Source: Tepidiphilus sp.
Lineage (GTDB): Bacteria; Pseudomonadota; Gammaproteobacteria; Burkholderiales; Rhodocyclaceae
NCBI GenBank assembly: GCA_028684345.1
Contig: JAQUGB010000101.1
Span: forward strand, 1 to 6,316
Length of the DNA stretch: 6,316 nt
Direction of reading: 5' to 3'
This document shows, piece by piece, positions 1 through 6,206 of this stretch. The notes below the pieces were generated by a model that saw nothing but the letters and a program-made list of their open reading frames with translations, did not search any database and was not told the origin of the DNA. Each line of letters begins with the position of its first letter. The stretch's first letter is position 1. The position numbers and the translations under genes were made by a program.

Positions 1-32
1 GTTGGTTGCTGGTTCGAATCCAGCTGGGCCCA
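1..32 (+). tRNA. tRNA gene, 3' end only (isotype not determinable; elongator Met is a guess)
   Basis: This is the 3' part of a tRNA cut by the left edge. Bases 8-12 (GCTGG) pair with 20-24 (CCAGC) around the canonical T loop TTCGAAT (13-19). The acceptor 3' strand TGGGCCC follows (25-31), then the discriminator A (32). The next three bases are TCA, so the CCA tail seems not to be encoded here and would be added after transcription. The anticodon lies outside the window. From memory, proteobacterial elongator tRNA-Met genes often start with GGGCCCA, which would pair with this acceptor strand, but this is only a suggestion. The gene points toward, and ends 80 bases from, the end of the FIST/EAL gene. 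Confidence 0.85.
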
Positions 33-49
33 TCAACCAAAAACACTGT

Positions 50-104
50 GCCAGGCGCTCGACATCGAGCATTGGCTGGCCAAACGCGTTGCCACCAGGC
101 GTTT
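50..104. repeat. nested inverted repeats in the convergent spacer (possible termination region)
   Basis: Three short inverted repeats lie between the tRNA and the end of the FIST/EAL gene. GCTCGA (57-62) and TCGAGC (65-70) form a near-palindrome. It is enclosed by GCCAG (50-54) and CTGGC (76-80). AAACGC (82-87) and GCGTTT (99-104) form a third pair with an 11-base loop, the one nearest the stop codon. None is followed by a convincing run of T on either strand, so a rho-independent terminator is not shown. The position between converging genes makes a termination role plausible but unproven. Confidence 0.35.
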
Positions 105-112
105 CCTTCGCT

Positions 113-2908
113 TCACGGCAGCGGGCCAGGCACCCCCAGGGCATAGCCCTGCAGGTAGTCCACACCCAGCGCGCGCAAGCGTCGGGCGAGCGATTCATTG
201 CGTACGAACTCGGCGACGACTTTCATTCCCAGGACACGGGAAAAATCGGTCGCGGCTTTGACGAGTTGCCGTACATTTTCATCGTGCTCCACCTGGACGA
301 TGAGCGATCCATCGAGCTTCAGATAATCAGGCACCAGCTGCACCAGCGCGCTGAGGTTGGAGTAGCCACTTCCGAAATCGTCCAGCGCCAGCTGTGCCCC
401 ATGGCGACGCACTTCGTCGGCGAAATCGCGGATCAGGGCAGGGTCCTTGAATGCCTCGGTTTCGGTAATCTCGAAGACCAGGTACGCGCCGCCGCCGCGA
501 GCCAGCAGGTCGAGTATGAACGTACGCGTGCGCTCGTCGGAGACATCCAGATAGGAGAGGTTCACCGAGACTTGGGCGCCACTGCGTTGGGCTGCGTCGA
601 GCGCGAGTTCCAGCACCCGACGTGTGATGCGGAAATAATGGCTCGTCTGTTTGACGATGTCGAGGAACTCACCGGGCGGATACAGCGTGCCGTCCCGCCC
701 CCGAAGGCGCAGCAAGGCCTCATATTTCGGTCTTTCTCCCGTCATGGATACGGGCACGATGGGCTGAAAATGGCACAGCAGGCGCTCCTCGTGCAGCGCC
801 TGCTTGATCTCATTGATCCAGAAGCGATTCTTGAGATAGGATTGATGCTGTCCGCTCAGGACGAAGACGCCCTCGCGCACCCCTTCTTCCTTGGCCTTCT
901 GCAACGCAGATTCGGCCAAGGCCAGCAGATGATCGCCCCCGATGGCCATCCCAACGTAGAATTCGAGGTCGATTTCTTCCTCTTCCTCTCCAACGAGGAC
1001 ACGCAAGGAATGCACCGACTCGCGCAAGGAGCGCAGATGCACCTCGAAGGTGGCGGGGGGCATTTCTTGCGGGGCCAGCAAGGCGAAACAAGCGCCATAG
1101 CTGCGATAGACACCGATTTCCAGCGGCTGCAAGTATCGTACCAGACGGGCCGCAAGCTCGACGATCACCCGATCGCCCACATCGAACCCGTAATACTCGT
1201 TGACCGACTTGAATCCGGCCACATCAAGGAGCGCGAGCATGCCGAATCGATCACGCTCGAGCACCTCGATGAGGCTATTGCGGTTGGGCAGACCGGTGAG
1301 TCGGTCGATGGCCTGCCGTTCGATGCGTTCTTGGGCCTGGATGATCTCGGTGATGTCCTCGGCGACGCTGATGTACTCCAAGATCTCGCCGTGTTCGTCC
1401 AGCAAGGGGATGATGGTGGACTTGAGATAATACGCACGGCCATCCTTGGCGCGGTTCTTGATCACTCCGCGCCAGATCTGCTTGGCGCGTATCGTGCGCC
1501 ACAGGGACTCATACACGGCGCTCGGCGTGTCCGGATGACGCAAAAGGGAGTGCGAGTTCCCCATGAGCTCCTCGGCGCGATACCCCGTGACTTGCTCGAA
1601 CAGGGCATTCACATACGTGATGCGCCCTTGAAGGTCGGTGCGCGAGACGATGGCGGTTTGATCGAGCGCATAGCGGTATTGCTCGAGAACGCGCATCGAT
1701 TGCGCCAGTTCCTGCGAAGTGACTTCACTCAGGTGCGCGAGCGCACGCAGGGTGCGGTTGGGCGCAGGCAGCTTCTGCCTCAGGACGGGGGACTTCGGAT
1801 GGATCTCGTCCGACTCGGCCACGATGACCGCGGTGGTGGTCATGTTGAGCAGTCGATTGTCGCCGGACAGGTGAAAGAACTCGCCATAAGTGAAGAATCC
1901 GGCCGCGGGCGCGACGGCGGCGAGCGACCCGAGCTCGATCGGCGCGTGCTCTTTCAGATATAGGCGCCGCCCCCTGCAGGAATAGACATAGAGCGCCTCG
2001 GCCGGAACGTGACATGCAAGGTGCTCGGCTACTTCGCGGGCGCGTTCGAGCATGGTGAAGATGTCGCCGATGCCAAAGCGCACCGGCTCCTCCATGCGCA
2101 GGCGACCGGCGTAACGCAGCGCCCCGTCCTCGGTGAGCGACACAGGCAAGCGGGCGACGTCGACCCCCTGCGTGCGTGCGATCAGGGGAAATTCGACCAT
2201 CGAAACGGGGATATTCTCCAGCACTTCCTCGCCAAGATAGTAGCGATACACGTCGAGCACCGGTTTGCCGTCGATCTCGTAGACGCATTCCTCGCGCGCC
2301 CGGGTGATGCGCATCGGGCGCCCCACCGAAGTGCAGTTGAGCAGAGATTCGGTACGTACGTGCAGATCCTGGCTGTAGAATGCGGCCAGGACCAAGCCGC
2401 GGGAATATACCTGATCACCATGGATGACGAAGGTGCCATGGAAACGCAGGTTGTCCGCCGCGACGCCTCCGGCCAGAACGAGCTCCGGTGCTCCGGCGGC
2501 AAAGCCTTCCAGAAAAGGCTCGGGGTTCGCGTCGAGTACGTTGCCAAAGGCGAGCGCCAGCCGCGCGCCCTCGGCCGCAAGCGCCATCCCGAGCGAGCGA
2601 CCCGCCTCAGCATCGGGCTGCGCCACGTAGTACGTTTTTATCTGAGTGCTAGTGTGCTCCAGCACGGTGACGGAGAGGAGCACCCCATGGTCGAGGATGT
2701 CACCGCCTGCAATCGCGCCTGCAGCCGAAGCGCCGATCACCGCGAACCCTGGGAAGCGCTGCAGGCGCTCCAGCACCGTTTGGAGCAGACTTTCCTCGCA
2801 CTCGGTGACGAATACCTGGATCAACCCCCGCCGATTCCGCAGATCGTGCGTGGCGCAGAGGGCATCGAGCGAGGCGAGATCGCAGCAGTGATGGGAGAAA
2901 TGTTGCAC
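113..2908 (-). CDS. FIST-PAS-GGDEF(degenerate)-EAL sensor, predicted c-di-GMP phosphodiesterase
   Basis: Cytoplasmic 931-residue signalling protein with no membrane segment or signal peptide seen. Domains in order: FIST_N (about 29-225) and FIST_C (about 226-365), a sensory pair thought to bind small ligands; a PAS domain (about 408-522); GGDEF (about 531-685); EAL (about 700-925). The PAS resembles that of Aer: N434, R457, H458, D460 and W479 match Aer N34, R57, H58, D60 and W79 at exactly the same spacing, so FAD binding is possible. In the GGDEF domain the signature is YGACF (604-608), the I-site RxxD is absent and the first acidic motif reads LDVAGFK, so cyclase activity is unlikely. The EAL domain keeps E730-A-L, N783, E813, E816, D843-D844, K864, E900 and Q920, so c-di-GMP hydrolysis to pGpG is predicted; AEGVE is altered to AEFVR. 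The start is a GTG preceded by GGAG at a 5-base gap. It lies 120 bases downstream of the globin/HD-GYP gene on the same strand, so co-transcription is possible. Confidence 0.93.
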   Translation of the reverse strand: MQHFSHHCCDLASLDALCATHDLRNRRGLIQVFVTECEESLLQTVLERLQRFPGFAVIGASAAGAIAGGDILDHGVLLSVTVLEHTSTQIKTYYVAQPDAEAGRSLGMALAAEGARLALAFGNVLDANPEPFLEGFAAGAPELVLAGGVAADNLRFHGTFVIHGDQVYSRGLVLAAFYSQDLHVRTESLLNCTSVGRPMRITRAREECVYEIDGKPVLDVYRYYLGEEVLENIPVSMVEFPLIARTQGVDVARLPVSLTEDGALRYAGRLRMEEPVRFGIGDIFTMLERAREVAEHLACHVPAEALYVYSCRGRRLYLKEHAPIELGSLAAVAPAAGFFTYGEFFHLSGDNRLLNMTTTAVIVAESDEIHPKSPVLRQKLPAPNRTLRALAHLSEVTSQELAQSMRVLEQYRYALDQTAIVSRTDLQGRITYVNALFEQVTGYRAEELMGNSHSLLRHPDTPSAVYESLWRTIRAKQIWRGVIKNRAKDGRAYYLKSTIIPLLDEHGEILEYISVAEDITEIIQAQERIERQAIDRLTGLPNRNSLIEVLERDRFGMLALLDVAGFKSVNEYYGFDVGDRVIVELAARLVRYLQPLEIGVYRSYGACFALLAPQEMPPATFEVHLRSLRESVHSLRVLVGEEEEEIDLEFYVGMAIGGDHLLALAESALQKAKEEGVREGVFVLSGQHQSYLKNRFWINEIKQALHEERLLCHFQPIVPVSMTGERPKYEALLRLRGRDGTLYPPGEFLDIVKQTSHYFRITRRVLELALDAAQRSGAQVSVNLSYLDVSDERTRTFILDLLARGGGAYLVFEITETEAFKDPALIRDFADEVRRHGAQLALDDFGSGYSNLSALVQLVPDYLKLDGSLIVQVEHDENVRQLVKAATDFSRVLGMKVVAEFVRNESLARRLRALGVDYLQGYALGVPGPLP

Positions 2909-2913
2909 CGGTG

Positions 2914-2917
2914 CTCC
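2914..2917 (-). promoter_or_regulatory. ribosome binding site for the FIST/EAL gene
   Basis: GGAG on the minus strand sits 5 bases before the GTG at 2906-2908. No upstream in-frame ATG was found in the adjoining codons, and the protein's FIST_N domain begins about 28 residues later, so this site supports the GTG as the true start. Confidence 0.6.
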
Positions 2918-2933
2918 ACGGAATGCGCTTCGA

Positions 2934-2995
2934 ATGGATTGTACCGTGGCGTGGCCCTACTTTCGGGGATCCAAACACGCCACGGTAAAATCCAT
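2934..2995. repeat. 20-bp inverted repeat, 19 of 20 matching, with 22-base loop
   Basis: Left arm 2934-2953 (ATGGATTGTACC then GTGGCGTG) and right arm 2976-2995 are reverse complements except for one position (G2941 against A2988). The 22-base centre (2954-2975) contains CCC and GGGG that could pair further. The element fills half of the gap between the HD-GYP and FIST/EAL genes. In RNA it would be a long hairpin ending 17 bases before the GGAG ribosome site of the FIST/EAL gene, leaving that site free. On the minus strand the left arm contains TACAAT (plus 2938-2943), a good -10 hexamer, but no recognisable -35 is at the right distance. There is no T run, so a simple intrinsic terminator is not supported. 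It could be an operator for a dimeric regulator, an mRNA-stabilising or attenuating stem, or a dispersed palindromic repeat. Confidence 0.75.
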
Positions 2996-3014
2996 TTTCT
3001 CGCAGCCCTGTTCT

Positions 3015-3029
3015 ACGGCACTCTGCCGT
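3015..3029 (-). repeat. short hairpin at the end of the HD-GYP gene
   Basis: ACGGCA (3015-3020) and TGCCGT (3024-3029) form a 6-bp stem with a 3-base loop that overlaps the last base of the TAA stop codon. No T run follows on the minus strand. It may slow exonucleases or help termination but is not a convincing intrinsic terminator. Confidence 0.3.
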
Positions 3030-4102
3030 TAATTCTCCCAGATCTTTTCGATTTCCGGCAGGGCCTGAAGGAACGCATCCACCACTTTGGGGTCGAACTG
3101 CGTTCCACGATTCTCGCTCAGGTAGCGCACTGCCTCTTCGTGCGTCCATGGCCGTTTGTACGGGCGTTTCGAGCGCAGCGCGTCATAGACATCGCATACG
3201 GCGGCGATTCGCCCTTCCAGCGGGATCTCTTCTCCGCTCAGACCGGCCGGGTAGCCTTTGCCGTCCCAGCGCTCGTGATGGGTGAGCGCGATGCGACGCG
3301 CCATCTGCAGGATCTCGTGACCGTTCTTCGGGATGATGTCGGTACCGATCTCGGTGTGACGGCGCATCACCGCCATCTCTTCCTCGGTGAGCTTTCCCGG
3401 CTTGAGCAGGATCGCATCGGGAATGCCGATCTTGCCCACGTCATGCAACGGACTGGCCGCCTCGAGCTGCTCCACCCAGCTCAGCTCCTGCCCGAGACGG
3501 CGCGCCACGGCGGCGCACATCTTGGCCATGCGATGGATGTGCTCACCGGTATCCGCGTCGCGGTACTCCCCGGCCCGCGCCAGGCTCACGGTGAGATCCT
3601 TGGCCATCGCAGCGAGATCGTCGGTGTAGGCGTCGTAATAGACCGAGGCAACGAACCCCAAATCGAGGAAAACGGCGAAATTGACCGCGCGCAGAGTGCG
3701 TATCTGCTGCTCGTGATCCGAAATGCTCTCCATCACGATGGCGTTGATCTCACTCAGAACGACGGCATAAGCCCCGGAAAACAAGCGAAGATCGACGCCG
3801 CGCTGCTGGTGGATCTTGCCCATGCGCAATGCTGCCTCCACGTAGTCACGGTCGAACCGTCCCGCAAAGACGTATTCGAGCCAATGAGCTTTCTGCTTGG
3901 CGAGGGCGTGATGCACCTCGTCTTCCGAGGCGAATAGACCCAACGCTTCGGGCGAATCGAGTACACGGCGATAGAAGGCGCGGCTGACGCGGTCGATCTG
4001 CGGCGCGAGTCGGGGGAGAAACGCACGCAAGGTCTCTATGATTTCCTGATCGATGTCGAGAAAATCGATCCACTGCTGCAGCGTGACGGCCATGTCTTTC
4101 AT
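3029..4102 (-). CDS. globin-coupled HD-GYP c-di-GMP phosphodiesterase
   Basis: Predicted cytoplasmic heme-based gas sensor fused to an HD-GYP phosphodiesterase, 357 residues from the ATG at 4100-4102. The N-terminal sensor globin (about 14-155) has the globin-coupled-sensor pattern: a candidate distal Tyr44 in AFYRRVLDSPE, the KQKAHWL segment, and proximal His98 in GKIHQQRGVDLRLFSGAY. The HD-GYP domain (about 175-355) is complete: H188 in GEHIHRM, H220-D221 in LHDVGKIGIPD, HHERWDGKGYP with H275, H276 and G283-Y284-P285, D304 in VCDVYDALRSKRPYKRPW. These residues bind the metal centre that hydrolyses c-di-GMP to pGpG or GMP. Start choice: AGAGAG lies 4 bases before this ATG. An in-frame GTG at 4150 has no ribosome site, and the ATG at 4093 would also keep the domain. 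The upstream extension adds no recognisable domain. The FIST/EAL gene follows on the same strand. Oxygen is the likely ligand, but NO or CO cannot be excluded. Confidence 0.93.
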   Translation of the reverse strand: MKDMAVTLQQWIDFLDIDQEIIETLRAFLPRLAPQIDRVSRAFYRRVLDSPEALGLFASEDEVHHALAKQKAHWLEYVFAGRFDRDYVEAALRMGKIHQQRGVDLRLFSGAYAVVLSEINAIVMESISDHEQQIRTLRAVNFAVFLDLGFVASVYYDAYTDDLAAMAKDLTVSLARAGEYRDADTGEHIHRMAKMCAAVARRLGQELSWVEQLEAASPLHDVGKIGIPDAILLKPGKLTEEEMAVMRRHTEIGTDIIPKNGHEILQMARRIALTHHERWDGKGYPAGLSGEEIPLEGRIAAVCDVYDALRSKRPYKRPWTHEEAVRYLSENRGTQFDPKVVDAFLQALPEIEKIWEN

Positions 4103-4175
4103 CCCGCTCTCTGAGAATGCCGCGCGATCGCGGTGGTGATTCGGAGTCACTCGGAAAAACGGACGATTTTCATCG

Positions 4176-4181
4176 ATTATA
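4176..4181 (-). promoter_or_regulatory. candidate -10 box (TATAAT) for the HD-GYP gene
   Basis: The minus strand reads TATAAT at this place, a perfect sigma-70 -10 hexamer, about 75 bases before the ATG of the globin/HD-GYP gene. The -35 position at 17-base spacing reads TGCGGC, a poor match, and there is no TGn extension. It may therefore need an activator, or be chance. Confidence 0.4.
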
Positions 4182-4380
4182 GCGCCAGCATCCGTAGAGC
4201 CGCAGTTTCTCCGTAATCATGCCCTACGTGAAAGCGGTACTCGATCGGTTTTGCATCGACCGTTCGATCAAATGGCGGAGCGGACCCTGAAACGTGTCCA
4301 CCGGGAACGACGCTCGAGCCCCGTGGGTGATGATTATATCATATGCTATTAGGATTTCTCTTTGGGATAATGGCTATAGA
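4182..4380. other. intergenic stretch with an AT-rich patch and no supported gene
   Basis: This belongs to the 353-base gap between the HD-GYP gene and the end of the chemoreceptor gene. A locally AT-rich patch (about 4330-4380) contrasts with its surroundings. It contains the short palindrome ATGAT-TAT-ATCAT (4330-4342) and a second minus-strand TATAAT (plus 4333-4338) without a good -35. An imperfect inverted repeat (GATCGGT near 4243, ACCG and GATC near 4259-4269) lies to its left. The only small plus-strand reading frame (4219-4290, 23 codons) has no clear ribosome site and no recognisable product. I see no RNA gene or riboswitch I can name. Confidence 0.4.
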
Positions 4381-4396
4381 CGGGGAGACAGCCCCG
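4381..4396 (-). terminator. weak terminator candidate downstream of the chemoreceptor gene
   Basis: CGGGG (4381-4385) and CCCCG (4392-4396) form a 5-bp GC stem with a 6-base loop, 60 bases after the chemoreceptor stop codon. On the minus strand it is followed by TCTATAG, which is only slightly T-rich. It is the best hairpin available to end transcription of this gene, but is weaker than a standard intrinsic terminator. Confidence 0.3.
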
Positions 4397-4460
4397 CCCC
4401 GACGAGGCATGACCACACCCGACGAACCCTACTCTTCCCCGTCGTGGCATGACGCTCACG
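4397..4460. repeat. short direct repeats with 20-bp register
   Basis: CCCCGACGAGGCATGAC (4397-4413) recurs as CCCCGTCGTGGCATGAC (4437-4453), matching at 15 of 17 bases with an offset of exactly 40. A weaker intermediate copy begins at 4421 (GACGAACCC), so units begin at 4401, 4421 and 4441, every 20 bases, about two helical turns. The last unit overlaps the final codons of the chemoreceptor gene. The middle unit matches the first at roughly 11 of 20 positions, so the three-unit reading is tentative. Confidence 0.5.
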
Positions 4461-6072
4461 CGCGGAAGGATTGCTGCAGCCCCTGTTCGGCCTGACGCGC
4501 GGTTTCCAGGAGGAGTTTCGCCTTTTCTTCGCTGTCGCTGGCCCGCTCGGCCGCCCCGTCGGCCGCTTGTGCCGCCTGTTCGACCTGCTGGGCGAGCAGT
4601 TGCGCCGCCTTGACTTGTTCCTCGATGGCGTGCGACATGGAGGAGACGGCCTCGCGCGCCGCGTCGCTCACCGAGGAGATGGCGCGCAGCTCGTCCTCGA
4701 CCTGCGCGGCGAGCGTTTCACCCTCCTCCACCCGCTCGCGCACTTGGGCCATCTGGGCGCCGGCGTCGTTGGATTGCTGCTGGACCTGGTCGATGATCTC
4801 GCGGATCTCGCGGGTGGACGCGGCGGTGCGCTCGGCGAGTTTGCGCACTTCATCGGCGACCACGGCGAAGCCGCGTCCGTATTCTCCGGCCCGCGCGGCT
4901 TCGATGGCGGCGTTCAAGGCGAGGAGATTGGTCTGGTCGGCGATTTCCTGGATCGCCTGGGCGATCGAGGAGATGTGCTGCGCCTGTTCGATGAGGGCCG
5001 AGACGGAAGTTCCCGCCCGTTGCGTGATCTCGACGATGTCGCGCATCTGGTGCGCCGTGCGCTCGATGATGGCCACGCCGGCCAGGCTGCGCTGCTGCGA
5101 TTGCGCAGCACGCTCGTCGGCGAGGTGAGCCATTTCGTTGAGCCGGTCGATGTTGGCCGAGAGTTCCTCGATGGCGGCGGCCATCTTCTCCGAGTTCTCG
5201 GCGGCCAAGGCGGCGGCACGGCGGGCTTCGGCCGCGTCCGTGCTTTGTTCTTCCGCGGCGGAGCGTACCCGGGCGAAGACGGCCCGCTGGGCGAGGACCA
5301 GGTCGCGGATGGCGTCGCGCAGGCGCCCGATGGCGGCGATGATACGGCCGAGTTCGTCGTCGGAGGAAGGCGGCAATACCGCGGTGAGATCACGCCGGTC
5401 GACCACCGCGCCCACCGCCTCTTCGGCCTCGGCCAGACGGCGGCGCAGCATGCGATCCATCAGGATCCCCAAGACCAGAGCGAAAGCAACCAGCGCCGCC
5501 GAGGAAATCGTCACCAAGGTAGACCAGAACGCCGCTTCACGGCGGTATTTTTCGAATTCCTCGTCGTTGGCCTTTTCACGCCAGACGATGCGCTTCTCCA
5601 AACGGGCCTTGATGTCGCGCCAGGCGGGATTGAGCTCTCGCAGCACGATTTGACGCGCCTGCTCGATGTCGCCCCGATCGACCGCCGCCTGCAATCGCTG
5701 CACCGCCGGCACGACCCGGTTCTTCCAGTCGTTGATCATCCCTTGCAGGTCTTCGCGGACTTCCTTGCGCCGGGCCTTGGCAATGATCCCTTCGAGCAGA
5801 CGGGGGAATTCATCCAGCGTCTTGGACAGGTTCTCCTTGGCTTGGCCATCTTCGGGCAGCAGCACGATGCCCCGGGCCGCGGCCTGCAGCTGGATGCCGG
5901 CGCGGTTGGCCTCGCGCATATCGACGGTGTTGGGCAGGATGGTCGTCTGCGTCGTGAGCAGGTGTCCGGCGAGCATGTCGCGCGTGTACCAGGAGACCCA
6001 GCCCGTGGCCGCACTGCCGAGCACGATCGCTCCCATGCTGGCCATGAGGGTGGTCCGTAGTTTGATCGCCAT
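4456..6072 (-). CDS. methyl-accepting chemotaxis protein (4-helix-bundle ligand domain, HAMP)
   Basis: Transmembrane chemoreceptor of 538 residues that passes external signals to the CheA/CheW array controlling the flagellar motor. Layout: TM1 about 8-28; periplasmic region about 29-181, helical and of the size of a 4HB_MCP domain; TM2 about 182-206; HAMP about 206-258; cytoplasmic coiled-coil domain about 265-525. The tip (about 376-416) carries the family hallmark EIADQTNLLALNAAIEAARAG followed by GRGFAVVADEVRKLAERT. The protein ends LQQSFRA, without the NWETF-type tail that tethers CheR and CheB in some receptors. Start: ATG at 6070-6072 has AGGAG 7 bases away; a longer in-frame TTG start at 6129 would put that ribosome site inside the gene and overlap the promoter -10. 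Upstream lies a sigma-28-type promoter, tying expression to flagellar genes. The ligand cannot be told from sequence. Confidence 0.96.
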   Translation of the reverse strand: MAIKLRTTLMASMGAIVLGSAATGWVSWYTRDMLAGHLLTTQTTILPNTVDMREANRAGIQLQAAARGIVLLPEDGQAKENLSKTLDEFPRLLEGIIAKARRKEVREDLQGMINDWKNRVVPAVQRLQAAVDRGDIEQARQIVLRELNPAWRDIKARLEKRIVWREKANDEEFEKYRREAAFWSTLVTISSAALVAFALVLGILMDRMLRRRLAEAEEAVGAVVDRRDLTAVLPPSSDDELGRIIAAIGRLRDAIRDLVLAQRAVFARVRSAAEEQSTDAAEARRAAALAAENSEKMAAAIEELSANIDRLNEMAHLADERAAQSQQRSLAGVAIIERTAHQMRDIVEITQRAGTSVSALIEQAQHISSIAQAIQEIADQTNLLALNAAIEAARAGEYGRGFAVVADEVRKLAERTAASTREIREIIDQVQQQSNDAGAQMAQVRERVEEGETLAAQVEDELRAISSVSDAAREAVSSMSHAIEEQVKAAQLLAQQVEQAAQAADGAAERASDSEEKAKLLLETARQAEQGLQQSFRA

Positions 6073-6079
6073 CGTTTTA

Positions 6080-6084
6080 CTCCT
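6080..6084 (-). promoter_or_regulatory. ribosome binding site for the chemoreceptor gene
   Basis: AGGAG on the minus strand, 7 bases before the ATG at 6070-6072. It decides the start in favour of the MAIKLRTT protein rather than the in-frame TTG 19 codons upstream. Confidence 0.8.
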
Positions 6085-6110
6085 GTAGATTCGAGGTTTG
6101 CTTTCGTTCT

Positions 6111-6137
6111 TTATCGACCATCGGCGCAAAAACTTGA
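6111..6137 (-). promoter_or_regulatory. sigma-28 (FliA)-type flagellar promoter for the chemoreceptor gene
   Basis: On the minus strand TCAAGTTT (plus 6130-6137), an 11-base spacer (6119-6129) and GTCGATAA (plus 6111-6118) match the FliA consensus TAAAGTTT-N11-GCCGATAA at 7 of 8 bases in each box with the exact spacing. Transcription would start near 6104 and give a leader of about 32 bases containing the AGGAG site. Chemoreceptor genes are typical FliA targets, so sequence and context agree. Confidence 0.8.
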
Positions 6138-6206
6138 GCCGTTCCGCGGACCGGCGAGGAGCTTTTGCCTGGCAGCGGTGTCTGAAAGCACAAAGAGGAG
6201 CATGCT

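Noticed and set aside
1..112. tRNA 3' end as an integration site of a mobile element
   Set aside because: No integrase, no repeat of the tRNA 3' end elsewhere in the window, and the adjoining genes look like ordinary chromosomal signalling genes.
2934..2995. c-di-GMP (GEMM) riboswitch before the FIST/EAL gene
   Set aside because: The gap has a long simple hairpin and lacks the conserved GEMM core and two-helix tetraloop-receptor layout that I know of.
2..3937. Long plus-strand open frames (2-1963 and 2009-3937) opposite the FIST/EAL and HD-GYP genes
   Set aside because: Their translations show no recognisable domain, while the minus strand encodes well-conserved domains throughout. Long antisense frames are common in GC-rich coding DNA.
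4103..4150. GTG start at 4150 for the HD-GYP protein (373 residues)
   Set aside because: No ribosome site precedes the GTG, and the 16 extra residues are His/Arg-rich without domain similarity. The ATG at 4102 has AGAGAG upstream. The choice is not certain.
4147..4173. Eight-codon minus-strand frame (MKIVRFSE) before the HD-GYP gene
   Set aside because: It begins about 2 bases after the TATAAT box, so it would lie at or before the transcription start, and it has no ribosome site.
4219..4290. 23-codon plus-strand frame (MPYVKAVLDRFCIDRS...) in the 4103-4455 gap, considered as a mobile-element remnant
   Set aside because: No clear ribosome site, no family I can recognise, no terminal repeats or target duplication nearby.
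4471..6060. Plus-strand 529-codon open frame opposite the chemoreceptor
   Set aside because: The Leu/Gly/Arg/Asp-rich translation without domains is the mirror of the coiled-coil receptor codons; the minus-strand gene has a ribosome site, a promoter and a family hallmark.
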